Shown: positions 23,557-33,902 of the stretch, piece after piece
Layout: each line of letters starts with the position of its first letter
Position numbering within the stretch: the first letter of the stretch is position 1
Source: Porphyra umbilicalis
Taxonomy: Eukaryota > Rhodophyta > Bangiophyceae > Bangiales > Bangiaceae
Direction of reading: 5' to 3'
Assembly (NCBI GenBank): GCA_002049455.2
Contig: KV918875.1
Span: 139,128-203,127, forward strand
DNA: 64,000 bases
Program-made: the position numbers and the translations under genes
Notes under the pieces: generated by a model
What the model saw: the letters and a program-made list of their open reading frames with translations, nothing else
Told to the model about the DNA's origin: nothing
Database searches by the model: none

Positions 23557-23830
23557 CATTGCGCGACGTGCCCGGATACGCCTGATTTCCCCAAGTCAAC
23601 CGAGTACGTCCATCTAATCGTCTGGAAGAAATTCTGTGAGACCGGATAGGCTTCCGCACTAGCCCCCGTATGGCTCACCCCCAGGAAACGTTCTTCAGGG
23701 CACCCTCTCCGTACGGGTGCGTGCACACCGATTGTGCGTGCTTCCGTAATGGCCCCTGTGTGGCCCACCCCCAGTAAGTGCCCGACAGTGCACCCCCTCC
23801 GCACGTGGGCGTGCACAGCGCTCGTGCGTG
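23557..23830 (+). repeat. Diverged repeat module B (copy 2)
   Basis: Homologous to 20,628-20,830. Its 3' part is internally duplicated: the cacccccag, gcaccc and gtgcgtgc landmarks recur about 80 bp further on. Confidence 0.72.
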
Positions 23831-24022
23831 CCGCGCTGCCTGCTTGAACCACCGTGCTGCGTGCCGCTGGCCCGCGTGCCTGAAGTGCGCGCGCGTGCGG
23901 CACTTCTCCGAGCCCACTCGCGCGATCTCGGGGACGGCCCCAAACAACATGAAAGGCCGTGCCAAAGAAGAAAGCAGGGAACCTATATCCCCATCGAGCA
24001 CCGCCTACACCTCACCCCCACC

Positions 24023-24403
24023 ATGGCCTTGGTCTGCAGCGAGAGCGCGCCGCCCTGCCCGCCTCCGTCGCCCGCAGCTACCGCCCCACCGCTGCCGGCT
24101 AACCCCCCGGGGTCACCTGCTCCCTCCCCGGGTCCCCCTGGCCCTGACGCCGCGGGTCCCATCGCGCGTGCCCGCACGCAGCGGCGCAAGCGAGGGCGTT
24201 CTGTGCGGTACAACCGCCCGTCCCCGCGGCCGGTCCCTCCCCTGCGGCTGCCCTCTCCTCTTCCGCTGCCGCCCCTGCCCCCGCCGGCCCCTCCGCTGCG
24301 GGTGCCGTCTGCACCGCGGCAGCGTTCCCCCAGTCCCCTCCGCGCCGCCCCAATCCCCGCGTTCACTCACCCCTTTGACACTTCTGGGGCTGGTTTCTGG
24401 TAG
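24023..24403 (+). CDS. Possible Pro-rich protein (weak)
   Basis: 126 codons from ATG at 24,023. Mostly Pro/Ser/Ala, with one basic block (RARTQRRKRGRSVRYNR) and a short ordinary C-terminus (FTHPFDTSGAGFW). It could be the N-terminal part of another member of the Pro-rich zinc-finger family, but no fingers follow. Support is weak. Confidence 0.22.
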   Translation: MALVCSESAPPCPPPSPAATAPPLPANPPGSPAPSPGPPGPDAAGPIARARTQRRKRGRSVRYNRPSPRPVPPLRLPSPLPLPPLPPPAPPLRVPSAPRQRSPSPLRAAPIPAFTHPFDTSGAGFW

Positions 24404-24439
24404 AATTTTAATGAGGGACCTATATACGACCGCTGTGAG

Positions 24440-24690
24440 ATATTGTTTTCGGGGGGTCTGAGGGGTGGGGGCGCCTCCCTTCCAGCCGCCGAGTGGCGCC
24501 GTGGGGGGGGTCCGGGGGGGGGTCCGAAGGGGAGGGCCGCCTGCCCCCCGGCCGCCGGGTGGTGCCGTGGGGGGGGTCCAGGGGGGCGGGCCGACTCCCC
24601 CCCGGCCGCCGGGTGGCGCCGTGGGGGGGTCCGGGGGGGAGGGCCGCCTCCCCCCCGGCCGCCGGGTGGCGGGGTTGGGGGGGTCCGGAA
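24440..24690. repeat. G-rich minisatellite, about 50-bp units
   Basis: Four to five imperfect units contain cggccgccgggtgg, gccgtggggggg and gagggccgcctcccccc. ORFs across it are repeat translations. Confidence 0.75.
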
Positions 24691-24761
24691 AAAGGCAAGG
24701 CAGAAAATGCACCTCGATTTACAGTGGGCTCTCAGAGCCCGCGCCGGTCCTACCTAGTCAA

Positions 24762-25355
24762 CTCTCTTATAGACAGTTGTAGGCTACTCGTTGTTCGTAG
24801 ACGACTACCCCAGATTGCTGATCGTTTCGCAGTGTCAGGGTTCGCTCCCGATTCCAGCCTGTGGGCCAGTGTTCACACGTATTGCTGATCCCCGAATTTT
24901 GTTTTGGGGGACAGAGACAGAGACTGACTCTGATTAAGAGCACTCTATTGATTTATAACGACAGTAAGAAGGCATCGAAGCCAATAGAAAGACCGCATTC
25001 GGTGCCAGGACCTTGCATCCAGCAGAACTCACTGTTTGTTGCCGCTTGATCCGCTTTTCTTGGCACGGAGCAAGCTGCCCACGCGAAATCTTGAGATTAT
25101 CTACTGTCTCCTTGACAGAAGTGCAGAACAAAAGAGGAGCTGACGTTGATTTTTATGCTGTATGGGCACATGTAAGTAATCAGGAGCACCAAGTCAATCC
25201 CAGGGGCGCATCTGATTGGTGGAGAGAGACGGTCCGCAAGTCAGTCTCTGTCCACCAGGACAAAATTCGCAGATCAGCAATATTTTCGGATGTCATGACA
25301 CGGCATGCACATGAAGTGCTGGTCAGCCGGCATTCCAGCCCCCATGATAGAATTT
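24762..25355 (+). repeat. Diverged repeat module A (copy 2), split
   Basis: The parts at 24,762-24,890 and 25,294-25,355 match the continuous 20,336-20,530 module. About 400 bp of unmatched, AT-richer DNA lies between them and may be an insertion. Confidence 0.6.
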
Positions 25356-25533
25356 TGCACCCAGATTTTGACTCTTTTTCGGACGAATTACCGCAGAAAA
25401 CTAACTATGACAAAACCAACTAGGACAAGCTGCTCACTGGCCGCTCGGACCGCCCGGGTGGTGCGTGACGAAAATCGTGCCCGCCTCTTCACGCTCTCCT
25501 CGCTCCATCTCCGACATGCAACGCGCACCGCCC

Positions 25534-25983
25534 TCATGCACACAAAAACAAGAAAGGCGTGATGGGGTCAGTCGCCCCCATTTCTTCGTCCCGAAGATGG
25601 TGGTTCAGCTCCCACTCCCGGTCCGCCATCATGACGATCTTGGCGGGGATGGTGTGCAGCTCTGTAAGCTCGCCCAATGCCCGCTGGTCAGCCCACCGGG
25701 CGAACCACTCCCCGTAGGACCCGAGCACGTCGTAGCCGAGGAGGTCATTTGACACGAAATCCCCAATGAAGACGTTCGTCCAAACGAAGTCCCAATGCCT
25801 GGAGTCGTCGCCCCCCTCGCTGTAGTCCACCTCCTCCGCGCAGAGCACCTCCGCGCAGAGCACGGCCTCCTCGGCCGCGCTCATCCGGGCGCCAATGCGA
25901 CCGCCACCCCACATCCGACGCCGCTTGCGGAGCCTTTCCAGCTCCGACAAGACGCGGTGGACCTCTGATATAGACCGGCGCAT
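25534..25983 (-). CDS. Hypothetical protein, divergent to the zinc-finger gene
   Basis: 149 codons from ATG at 25,983. Not recognised, but it reads like ordinary globular protein: ISEVHRVLSELERLRKRRR, SRHWDFVWTNVFIGDF, LGYDVLGSYGEWFARW and ADREWELNHHLRDEE. The N-terminal helix is basic with a heptad-like Leu pattern. It is head to head with the two-finger gene that starts 240 bp away on the other strand, so the pair could share a promoter or both belong to one mobile element. No catalytic motif is visible. Confidence 0.42.
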   Translation of the reverse strand: MRRSISEVHRVLSELERLRKRRRMWGGGRIGARMSAAEEAVLCAEVLCAEEVDYSEGGDDSRHWDFVWTNVFIGDFVSNDLLGYDVLGSYGEWFARWADQRALGELTELHTIPAKIVMMADREWELNHHLRDEEMGATDPITPFLFLCA

Positions 25984-26222
25984 AGCAATCCGCAGATGGG
26001 GGGGTAATCGTCAGGGGGGAGAAGGGGGGGGGGGGCAAGGCTGCTTGCCAAGGGTGGAGGGTTTGTGGGTGATGCGAAAGGCGGTAGCAGGCACAACGAG
26101 CCTGGTACTCGCGCTGTAGGCAAGCGGGTGGCCTTTTTTCATGCGCCTGCGGCGCAGTGACACCGCCGGAAAAGGCGGCCGGGGCGCAGCCACCCACGAA
26201 TTTAAGCGGACCCAGCGACACC

Positions 26223-27080
26223 ATGGTGCTCGAACAGCTTTCGACCCGCCAAGCAACCTTCAGTAGCCAGCGCAATGGACTCCCCCCCCCAATTCCCGGG
26301 CCCCGGAGCCCTGAGTTTCGAATCCCCCGCCTGCCGACCGGCACGCACACCCCCTCCCCCGGCGGCCACTCCACGCCAGTCGCGCACACGACGCTGGCCA
26401 CCCCCCCCCCATCACCTGGGCGCGTCGCGGAGGCGACCGACGCCCAGTCGGTCGGCAGAGCTGTGTCATTTGTGCCAGCGCCCGTGCCCTGGGCGGACGT
26501 CGCTGCGCCACCGCCTGGTCGCGACGGGCCCTTCATGCCCCAGGCGCGGCCGGCCGCCTCATCCGAGGCGGCCACCCGGCGGCTGTCGCTTCCGTTGCCC
26601 CCGTGGCCGGGCGGGCTTACAGCGGATTTGGTTTGGGCAGGCGGCCGCGCGACGCAGGGTGGCGGCGGGTCAGCTGTTGGGTTGGTGGAGGAGACGTCTG
26701 ACCTATTTGCTCCTCGCCGCGTGGCGGTGTTTGCGGCGCGTGGCGGCTGGGCCGCCGTCCCAGAGCCCCGACAGGTGGCCGGCATTCGGCCTCGCACGGC
26801 CCGGGCGGTCGAGGCCCGGGCCACGCGCGCCGAAAAAAAGGCGAGGCTACGCAAGCCACAAGTGTGGCTGTGTAAGACTTGCAAAGTCGATTGCAGCAGT
26901 GCCAAAAATATGTTGGCCCACAAAACGTCCTCGCGCCATCAACGCAAGGCAGCCAAGCACGCTGGGACACCCAATTGTGGGACATGTGACAGGACATTTG
27001 AATCAGCTGGCCATTTGGCCACCCACATGCAGAGTCGACGCCACGCTTCGACTGCTGTTCGAATGAATTTGAAGAAGTAA
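26223..27080 (+). CDS. Protein with two U1/JAZ-type C2H2 zinc fingers
   Basis: 285 codons from the first ATG; the frame is open slightly further upstream without ATG. Residues 1-190 are Pro/Ala/Gly-rich and probably disordered. A basic stretch (ARATRAEKKARLRKP) precedes finger 1, CKTCKVDCSSAKNMLAH with KTSSRH, and finger 2, CGTCDRTFESAGHLATH with MQSRRH. Both have C-x2-C-x12-H-x5-H spacing, separated by a basic linker of about 16 residues. The protein ends nine residues after finger 2. In known families such fingers bind double-stranded RNA or act in RNA processing. The target here is unknown. The gene has no stop or frameshift and is the intact relative of the broken gene at 22.2-23.2 kb. 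A related two-finger gene is at 52,960. Confidence 0.68.
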   Translation: MVLEQLSTRQATFSSQRNGLPPPIPGPRSPEFRIPRLPTGTHTPSPGGHSTPVAHTTLATPPPSPGRVAEATDAQSVGRAVSFVPAPVPWADVAAPPPGRDGPFMPQARPAASSEAATRRLSLPLPPWPGGLTADLVWAGGRATQGGGGSAVGLVEETSDLFAPRRVAVFAARGGWAAVPEPRQVAGIRPRTARAVEARATRAEKKARLRKPQVWLCKTCKVDCSSAKNMLAHKTSSRHQRKAAKHAGTPNCGTCDRTFESAGHLATHMQSRRHASTAVRMNLKK

Positions 27081-28094
27081 ATTTTTGTTTCGTGTCTGCC
27101 AGGCGTGACCCCTCTGGAAGTGCACGTGGCTCGGTTGTCAAGCGCCAAACGCTTGGTTGGCGCGCTTCCAGGCGATCCGCTGCCAAATCGGTAGAGGCGG
27201 GCCCCGTGATTTCGAGGGTCGCTTGGATCAGAATCTAGCTGAAACAGTCGTATTTCTTTCGCGCCACAGCAAGAACATTACTGTCACATTTCCTTCGCAC
27301 CACTGTGCCAACGTACGATCAGGTCAGCATGTCTTTGGCGAGTGAAATGTCCGTGCCAGTTCACACTCGAAGTTCTTTGCACCGATAGGTGCGCGGGGCT
27401 GGGGTGAAGCGGGGAGAGTACGGAAGGGTACTATTTTGGAAGACGCATGTTGGAGGCGCACTCAATGAGTGATATGTAGAACTCTCATAAGAACAATCTC
27501 TCTCCAAAAAAACCAAAGCTTTCTGACAGGTATTGAGCGCACCTTTTCCCGCTGAGATTGCTTGGATGCGACCGAGACTCACAAAGACACAAAGCGCTAG
27601 CCGGCCCACGGGCACCTCGTTCATCAAAGTATTCGCACCGCACCTCCGCCCACGTATGCACCAGAGACTTCGGACACTCTGACAGTTTTCGCGTTCGCGC
27701 CACTCCCCAGCCATCTTTATCGCCCTAAAACCGACCTTCATCACAAATTTCACCCGGCACCACGCCTAGTTAGCACTGAGTGCTTGTGCTCTTCTGGGTT
27801 TTCAAGGGCACTGATGCGCCTGGTTGGCTCCTCGTCCCAAATACGATAGCTCATTGGTCACCTGACATTTTGTCAGCTGATCGGGCCGTCCTTCGAATCA
27901 GGCGCCAGATTTCCATGGCGGAATACAACGTGGCCAAGCCCACCCGCTCTCACTGACGCATTGGGACCAGTCGGGCAACGATTGTTTCGAGTTGGTCCGA
28001 CGAAAAGGAAGCGAGGCCGAGCCTCTTCCGGACGTCCCGCAACACTGCGCGACGGATCGTACGACAGTACCAATACCATCGCCACTGTCCGGTG
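27081..28094. other. Intergenic with a satellite fragment
   Basis: 27,683-27,770 matches the 3' half of the 363-bp satellite unit (gcgttcgcgccactccccag, cgccctaaaaccgaccttca). The rest holds no recognised gene. A minus-strand stretch near 28,080-27,960 reads RAVLRDVRKRLGLASFSSDQ and could be a small coding remnant. Confidence 0.45.
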
Positions 28095-29120
28095 TGAGCG
28101 ACTCTCAGAGCCGCGGACGTGCTCAAAACCACTTTCTGACGGCAGATTATGACTCAGTGTCCCCTCAGCACCCATGTAAATATAGGGGGAACTTCTGCAA
28201 CTGTGGCCCGCGTGGCCCATGCCGCACGACACTCAAAATGCAACCGGGTGCAAGTGGTCACGGAGTGGGAAATGCGACTATCTCTGGCTGTGCTTATGCT
28301 ATGGCGGTGTTTTATAGCTCATTCGATAGGTCTCGGCGAGAGGAACGCTGCCGTGCGCACAAATGAACATGAAAATGTCGCAGAAAAAAGATAGTCTGTC
28401 GTTTTCATGTCACTGCCACTTCTCTATGTGAACGACTCTCAGAGCCGCGGACGTGCTCAAAACCACTTTCTGACGGCAGATTATGACTCAGTGTCCCCTC
28501 AGCACCCATGTAAATATAGGGGGAACTTCTGCAACTGTGGCCCGCGTGGCCCATGCCGCACGACACTCAAAATGCAACCGGGTGCAAGTGGTCACGGAGT
28601 GGGAAATGCGACTATCTCTGGCTGTGCTTATGCTATGGCGGTGTTTTATAGCTCATTCGATAGGTCTCGGCGAGAGGAACGCTGCCGTGCGCACAAATGA
28701 ACATGAAAATGTCGCAGAAAAAAGATAGTCTGTCGTTTTCATGTCACTGCCACTTCTCTTTGTGAACGACTCTCAGAGCCGCGGACGTGCTCAAAACCAC
28801 TTTCTGACGGCAGATTATGACTCAGTGTCCCCTCAGCACCCATGTAAATATAGGGGGAACTTCTGCAACTGTGGCCCGCGTGGCCCATGCCGCACGACAC
28901 TCAAAATGCAACCAGGTGCAAGTGGTCACGGAGTGGGAAATGCGACTATCTCTGGCTGTGCTTATGCTATGGCGGTGTTTTATAGCTCATTCGATAGGTC
29001 TCGGCGAGAGGAACGCTGCCGTGCGCACAAATGAACATGAAAATGTCGCAGAAAAAAGATAGTCTGTCGTTTTCATGTCACTGCCACTTCTCTTTGTGAG
29101 CGACTCTCAGAGCAGCAGAC
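28095..29120. repeat. Three near-identical 334-bp tandem repeats
   Basis: The landmark tgagcgactctcagagc (or tgaacg) occurs at 28,095, 28,429, 28,763 and 29,097, exactly 334 bp apart. That gives three complete copies and the first 20-odd bases of a fourth. Copies differ at only a few positions (for example accgggtgc versus accaggtgc). Each holds a 97-codon plus frame starting MSLPLL in copies 2 and 3. The array stops 50 bp from the C-terminal end of the transposase at 29.2-31.9 kb and may be part of that element. Confidence 0.93.
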
Positions 29121-29171
29121 GTATTCAAATCTACTTGTGGCCTAACGGTGGTGTTTTATTTGCCCTAACCG

Positions 29172-31892
29172 TCAGATGGCGCGCTGCATGTGCGCGCCAA
29201 CTGTTGTAGCCGCCTCCTTGGTAATCCCCGCCGCCCACATCTTGCGCTTCTTCGCGGCTTTTCGGCTCTCTGCCCCACAAATTGGGAGCTGCGGCTTGTT
29301 CTCCCGCCGCCGCTTGTCACCGACCTTACGTGCCATGCGGGCCCCCGGTACAGCAGGCTTTCGTCGCGGCGCGTAGCGCGCAAGTACATCAGCCCCTGCC
29401 TCTCGTGCGAGTGCCATAGCCCTCATAAATGCCGCCGCACGCTCCAGCTCCGTGGCACCGGGGTACTTGACAGCACTCTGGCCGTAGCGGCCGTGCCACG
29501 CCTCTAAGCCCTGCTCCCCATACAGCCCGATACTGCCAAAGGACTCCAGAAAAGCCGGAGCATGGCACATCAGGATGTGCAACTTTGGTGAGATGGAGAC
29601 CCAAGGAAAGCTTCCCTTCAGCAAGCGCACTATTGCAGCGGTGTCCGCCCTAAAGAGCGCGGCCTCAGCGCGGGGGATGATCGACGCACGGTTAAGGGTT
29701 TTGCGCACCCGATTCCACAGCGACCACGCCTGTTCGTAGGCATCAAGGTAGCTCTGTGAGACCTTTCCCTTGAGCGCGTTACACACGAGCGCACTGCTGT
29801 CCCCAATAGTGTGACAGTCGCGGCCAATGATGAGCCCGCCATGGTACGGCGTAGGCCGCACGCGCACCTTCTCGTGCAGCAGGCCAACAAGCTCGAGGGC
29901 AAAGCTGGCGCCCGCCTGTCGCCCAGCAGCAGCGCCGTCAGCTGAGCTCCGAAAGGCAATCACCATCTCAACAGCAAGCCGCAAATACCGATGGTTAATT
30001 CCTAGCGTGCAATGCAGTGGAATTGGTGCAATTTGCCGCGGGTTGATGGCAAGTAGGGGGCTTCGCTCCACCGAGCAGTGGTGCTCGGCTGTGCCGGGCT
30101 CCCCCACCACCGCCGCAGCGCCTTCAGCAACCATCCGATCGGCAAAGTGCGTTGCCTCTCGCAGGTGCCTGCGGGTGTCAACGTCTTGGAGGGTGCCATA
30201 GGCATCGTCGAGTACGGCCTGCGCGACACTCGGAGACCGCGTGCTCTTGCATCCCAGGCAGGGCTGCGTCGCAGACGCACCCTTGTGGCCCAGGACGTTG
30301 CACTGCGCTGCGTAGTCGCTGCCGAGCAGCAGCCGCACTGGGCGGTGCACACCGTGCACCAACATCCCATCCCGAAGCAGAGCGTCGACCTGCGGGAGGT
30401 GCGTCTCGAGCATTGCCGCACGCTTCTCGTACTTGTCGTCCTGGCAGGGGCAAACGGCCACCAGTATCGTGTTGGATGGACTGTTGGGGTGGGCTTGGTT
30501 AATAATTGTTGCCACAATTTTCACCGTCCCCGGGTCGCCTCCTTTGTCGAGGCCGAGGGTGATCTGCACGTCGAGTTCAGACGGAGAGGAAGACCCGGGA
30601 AGAACCGCGACCGCCGGTGCTCCGGCGGAGCCACTGGGCTCCCGTTGGGTGTCAGCCAGAGGTCTCTCGACGAAGGCGTCCGCGTCACACAGAGCGGAGA
30701 CCCTCTCCTGGATGGCCGCAGTGAGGGATGCCAGATGGGCGCCCGAGCCCGTGACGATGACCTGCTTCTCCGGTAAATCAGAGAGCTGCCGCCGCGCGGC
30801 CCGGAGCACAGACAAACTGGCTAAGCCACTGCGGCGCCCCCCCAGAGCCAAGCGCCACCGGTTGAACCCGATATGACTCAGTCGCAGGGCCGCTGCCAGG
30901 CCCACCTGCTCGGCCACAGTGAGCCGCACGGGCTCACGGGCGGGTCGCGGGCTGTCGCGCCTCGTCCCCACCATCCCACCGCGCGTGTCTTCCTGCAGCT
31001 TACGCGCGGCAGCGCGGCGCTTGTCATCTTGACTGCTCTTGACCAGAGCCTTCCGCGGCGACATCTGCCGCGCGTACACGACCACGCGTCCATTCGTGTG
31101 CTTGAGCCGGATCTGGGGGCGCTTGCCACGCAGCAAAATTGCGTTGGCAATTGCCTCCAGCACCGACTTGTCCTCCTCCCCGCCTCAATTCCCATCCACA
31201 AGACAGTCAAGTAAGTCCTTGCAGCTTGGAATTGCCGCAGGCTCGGCCGCCTGCGTCGGAGCGGGTAAAGGCTCCGCGCCACCCGTCGCAGCTGGCGCAC
31301 CTTCGTGGGGGTCGGCCGGGGGACACAGCTGCGCGTCTGCGGCCTCGCCAGGCATGGGCGCCGCAGGACGGCCTCGCTCTTGCCGTGCCTGTAGATGACA
31401 CGCGTCATCTGGCTCGTCCGTGACCCGAGCGTTCCCAACGGATGCAGAAGTATCTGTGCAGCCCCCTGAAGGCATCAGGCTGACCACCGGCGCGCTCGTA
31501 GCCATCGTGCTCGAAGCCAGACACGTAGAGGGTCCCCAAACGCGAGACTGCACGCCGGCAGAGGCGGGGGGGTGGGGGGTGGGAGTAGCAGGTGTAGCGG
31601 GCGCCGCGCGACGTGCCGCTCGTGTGCGCCTGGCATAGCACTTGCCGCAACGGCCGCGGGGAGTGCCAGACGCGTCCATGCCAAGCACCTGGGCCCCTTG
31701 TTTGCACAATATGACTGGAAGGCTGGCAACGACGGCATGAGGTGAGCCAGGAGGGTGAGACTGAGCCCACTCCCGCCACGCTTGCATCCCTTTTGTGGGT
31801 TTGAGGAGGAGCCGCATGCAGTCGACGCATTGATAGGCCCACACTGTGCCTTTGAACGCAACGCCAATGTCTGCTGCGGTTGCCCTGTTCAC
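29172..31892 (-). pseudogene. DDE transposase resembling the RAG1/Transib core, one in-frame stop
   Basis: A single minus-strand frame of about 906 codons, open from about 31,892 and broken only by TGA at 31,185-31,187; the true start is not defined. The upstream part has zinc-type pairs (YQCVDCMRLL, CGKCYARR) and a Pro/Ala linker. In the 663-codon downstream part, candidate catalytic acids are D206 (ITLGLDKGG), D283 (LLLGSDYAAQ) and E551 or E555 (GLYGEQGLEAWH). A C-x2-C pair (PCLGCKST) and PIPLHCTLGIN lie between them, and KLHILMCHAPAFLESFGSIG precedes the Glu. This order, with Cys pair and LHC motif between the second Asp and the Glu and an H-x-P-FGSIG block before it, recalls RAG1/Transib, but I could not test it. 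The C-terminus is basic. No terminal repeats were found by eye. Confidence 0.6.
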
Positions 31893-32535
31893 AGTGTAGT
31901 TTCAAGATGCAGCGAAAAGGACAGGTGGCACGCTGACATGCAATAGATTGAAGCATTTGACAGGAGGAAAAGGTGAGCGTAAGTTCCTTTTGCGTGCCCA
32001 ACGCGTCCGTCTTGCGCCCGTCCAGCCCAGGACGAATTTATCGAACCCCGTCAGCCCCGTTGACCCTCCGCTGGTGTGCTTGTCCTGTCAACACGAGCAA
32101 ACGTTACACAACAACAGAACTTACGTCCGGTCTTCATCGTCGTCCGCCATTTTGGGAACCACCACAGGAAGACGGCAACGGCACAGGGAGTACTAAGTGG
32201 CTTCTGAATCACCTGCAGGCGCAACGCGCAGCAGCGCGCGGGCAAGACTTGATCCGGCCGATCAAGTCACACGCCGTCCCCGGCTCATCCTCTGTTGCAG
32301 AGCCCTCTCAAATCGGCCGGAAAGCCCGGTTCGGGTCGCGTCTCCTGTTCCGGCGACCCCTCTCACAGAGGCCGTAGAGGCATAATTGGCGACGCGTCGC
32401 CAATTCTGCCCCTAAGGCCTCTGTGAGTGGGATCACGCTCTCTCGACCACTGAGATTTTAGCACGTTGAAGGAACTATTTTCGAACGTCTCGTGTAAAGC
32501 TCAGACCCAGAAGAGCACGACAAACTAGGCGTGGC
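31893..32535. other. Intergenic, contains a long palindrome
   Basis: Apart from the palindrome at 32,362-32,427 nothing is recognised. The stretch may contain the 5' end of the transposon described just before. Confidence 0.4.
32362..32427. repeat. 66-bp near-perfect palindrome
   Basis: The outer arms are ctcacagaggcc and ggcctctgtgag. The inner 22 bases, centred on ggcgacgcgtcgcc, are a perfect palindrome. Only three or four unpaired positions break the whole 66-bp inverted repeat, so it can form a long hairpin or cruciform. Confidence 0.9.
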
Positions 32536-33902
32536 ACCCCCGCCCGCGTATGCACCACATACTTTTGACACTCTCACACTTTCCCCAACCCACCTCCCGT
32601 CGCCCATCCACCTCCTAAACTCAAACTAGACATGCATTCCGGGCCTCTTCCACGCCCTCTACCCGTTTCCGTCGAGACCTTAGACGTTTCGCATGGTCCT
32701 CGTGCCCATGTGCGGCATATCGCCAAAGGACCTATAAGTGACCTCTTCGACCCCCTAATCCAGAGCTCTCTTCAACTTAGCCACACCAGCCCCGTGTCCT
32801 ACGGGTCCTCAAGAGACTTGCATAGCTCCCGCGTTCGCGACACCCCCCAGCCAACTGTCTCGCCCTAAAACCAACCATCATCACTCATTTCTTGCGGCTC
32901 CCCCGCCCATGTCTGCACCACTTACTGTTGACACTCTCACACTATCCTCAACCAACCTCTCGTCGCCCATACAGCCCTTAAACTCAAACAAGACATGCAT
33001 TCCGGACCTTCCCCACGCCCTCTACCCGTTTCTGTCGAGATCTCCGACGGTCCGCATGGTCCTCGTGCCCATGTGCGTTATACCACCAAAAGACACATGA
33101 GTGACCTCTTCGACCCTCTAATCCAGAGCTCTCTTCAACTTGGCCACACCAGCCCCGTGTCCTACGGGTCCTCAAGAGACTTGCATAGCTTCCGCGTTCG
33201 CGACCCTCCCCAGCCAACTTCATCGCCCCAAAACCAACCTTCGTCACTAATTTCACCCGGCACCCCCGCCCAGGTAAGCACCACATACTGTTGACACTCT
33301 CACACTATCCTCAACCAACCTCTCGTCGCCCATACAGCCCCTAAACTCAAACTAGACATGCATTCCGGACCTTCCCCACGCCCTCTACTCGTTTTCGTCG
33401 AGACCTCCGACGTTCCGCGTGGTCCTCGTGCCCATGTGCGTCATGCCACCAAAAGACCTACAAGTGACCTCTTCGACCCCGTAATCAAGAGCTCTCTTCA
33501 ACTTCGCCACACCACCCCCGCTCCCTTCGGATCGCCACCAGACTTGCATAGCTTCCGCGTTCGCGCTACTCCCCAGCCAACTTTATTGCCCTAAAACCAA
33601 CCTTCATCACTTAATTCCTCCGGCACCCCCGCCCCGGTATGAACCACATACTGTTGAAACTCTCACACTTTCCCCAACCCACCTCGCGTCGCCCATCCAC
33701 TTCCTAAACTCAAACTAGACCTGCATCCGGACCTTCCCCACGCCCTCTACCCGTTTCCGTTGAGACCTCCGACGTTTCGCATGGTCCTCGTGCCCATGTG
33801 CGTCATGCCACCGAAAGAACCATAAGTGACCACTTCGACCCCCTAATTCAGATCTCTTTTCAACTTCGCCACACCACCGCCGTCCTCTACGGGTCCCCAC
33901 TT
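32536..33902 (+). repeat. 363-bp satellite, array 2 (about 3.75 copies)
   Basis: Unit starts (atgcattccgg) are at 32,632, 32,995 and 33,358, with a fourth at about 33,721 (acctgcatccgg). Period is 363 bp. The 78-codon MHSGP frame is open in the first three copies. The fourth unit is interrupted at about 33,902 by the element that follows and resumes at 36,551. Confidence 0.92.

Noticed and set aside
28095-29120. Tandemly duplicated protein-coding gene (97-codon frame per 334-bp unit)
   Set aside because: 334 is not divisible by three, the first copy starts differently, and no domain is visible. The frame follows from near-identical units.
13912-31892. Alternative genetic code or selenocysteine reading of the in-frame TGA/TAG codons
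   Set aside because: Stops of all three kinds occur, and only in transposon-like relics. The E(z), Myb-like and intact transposase genes have none, and E(z) ends with TGA.
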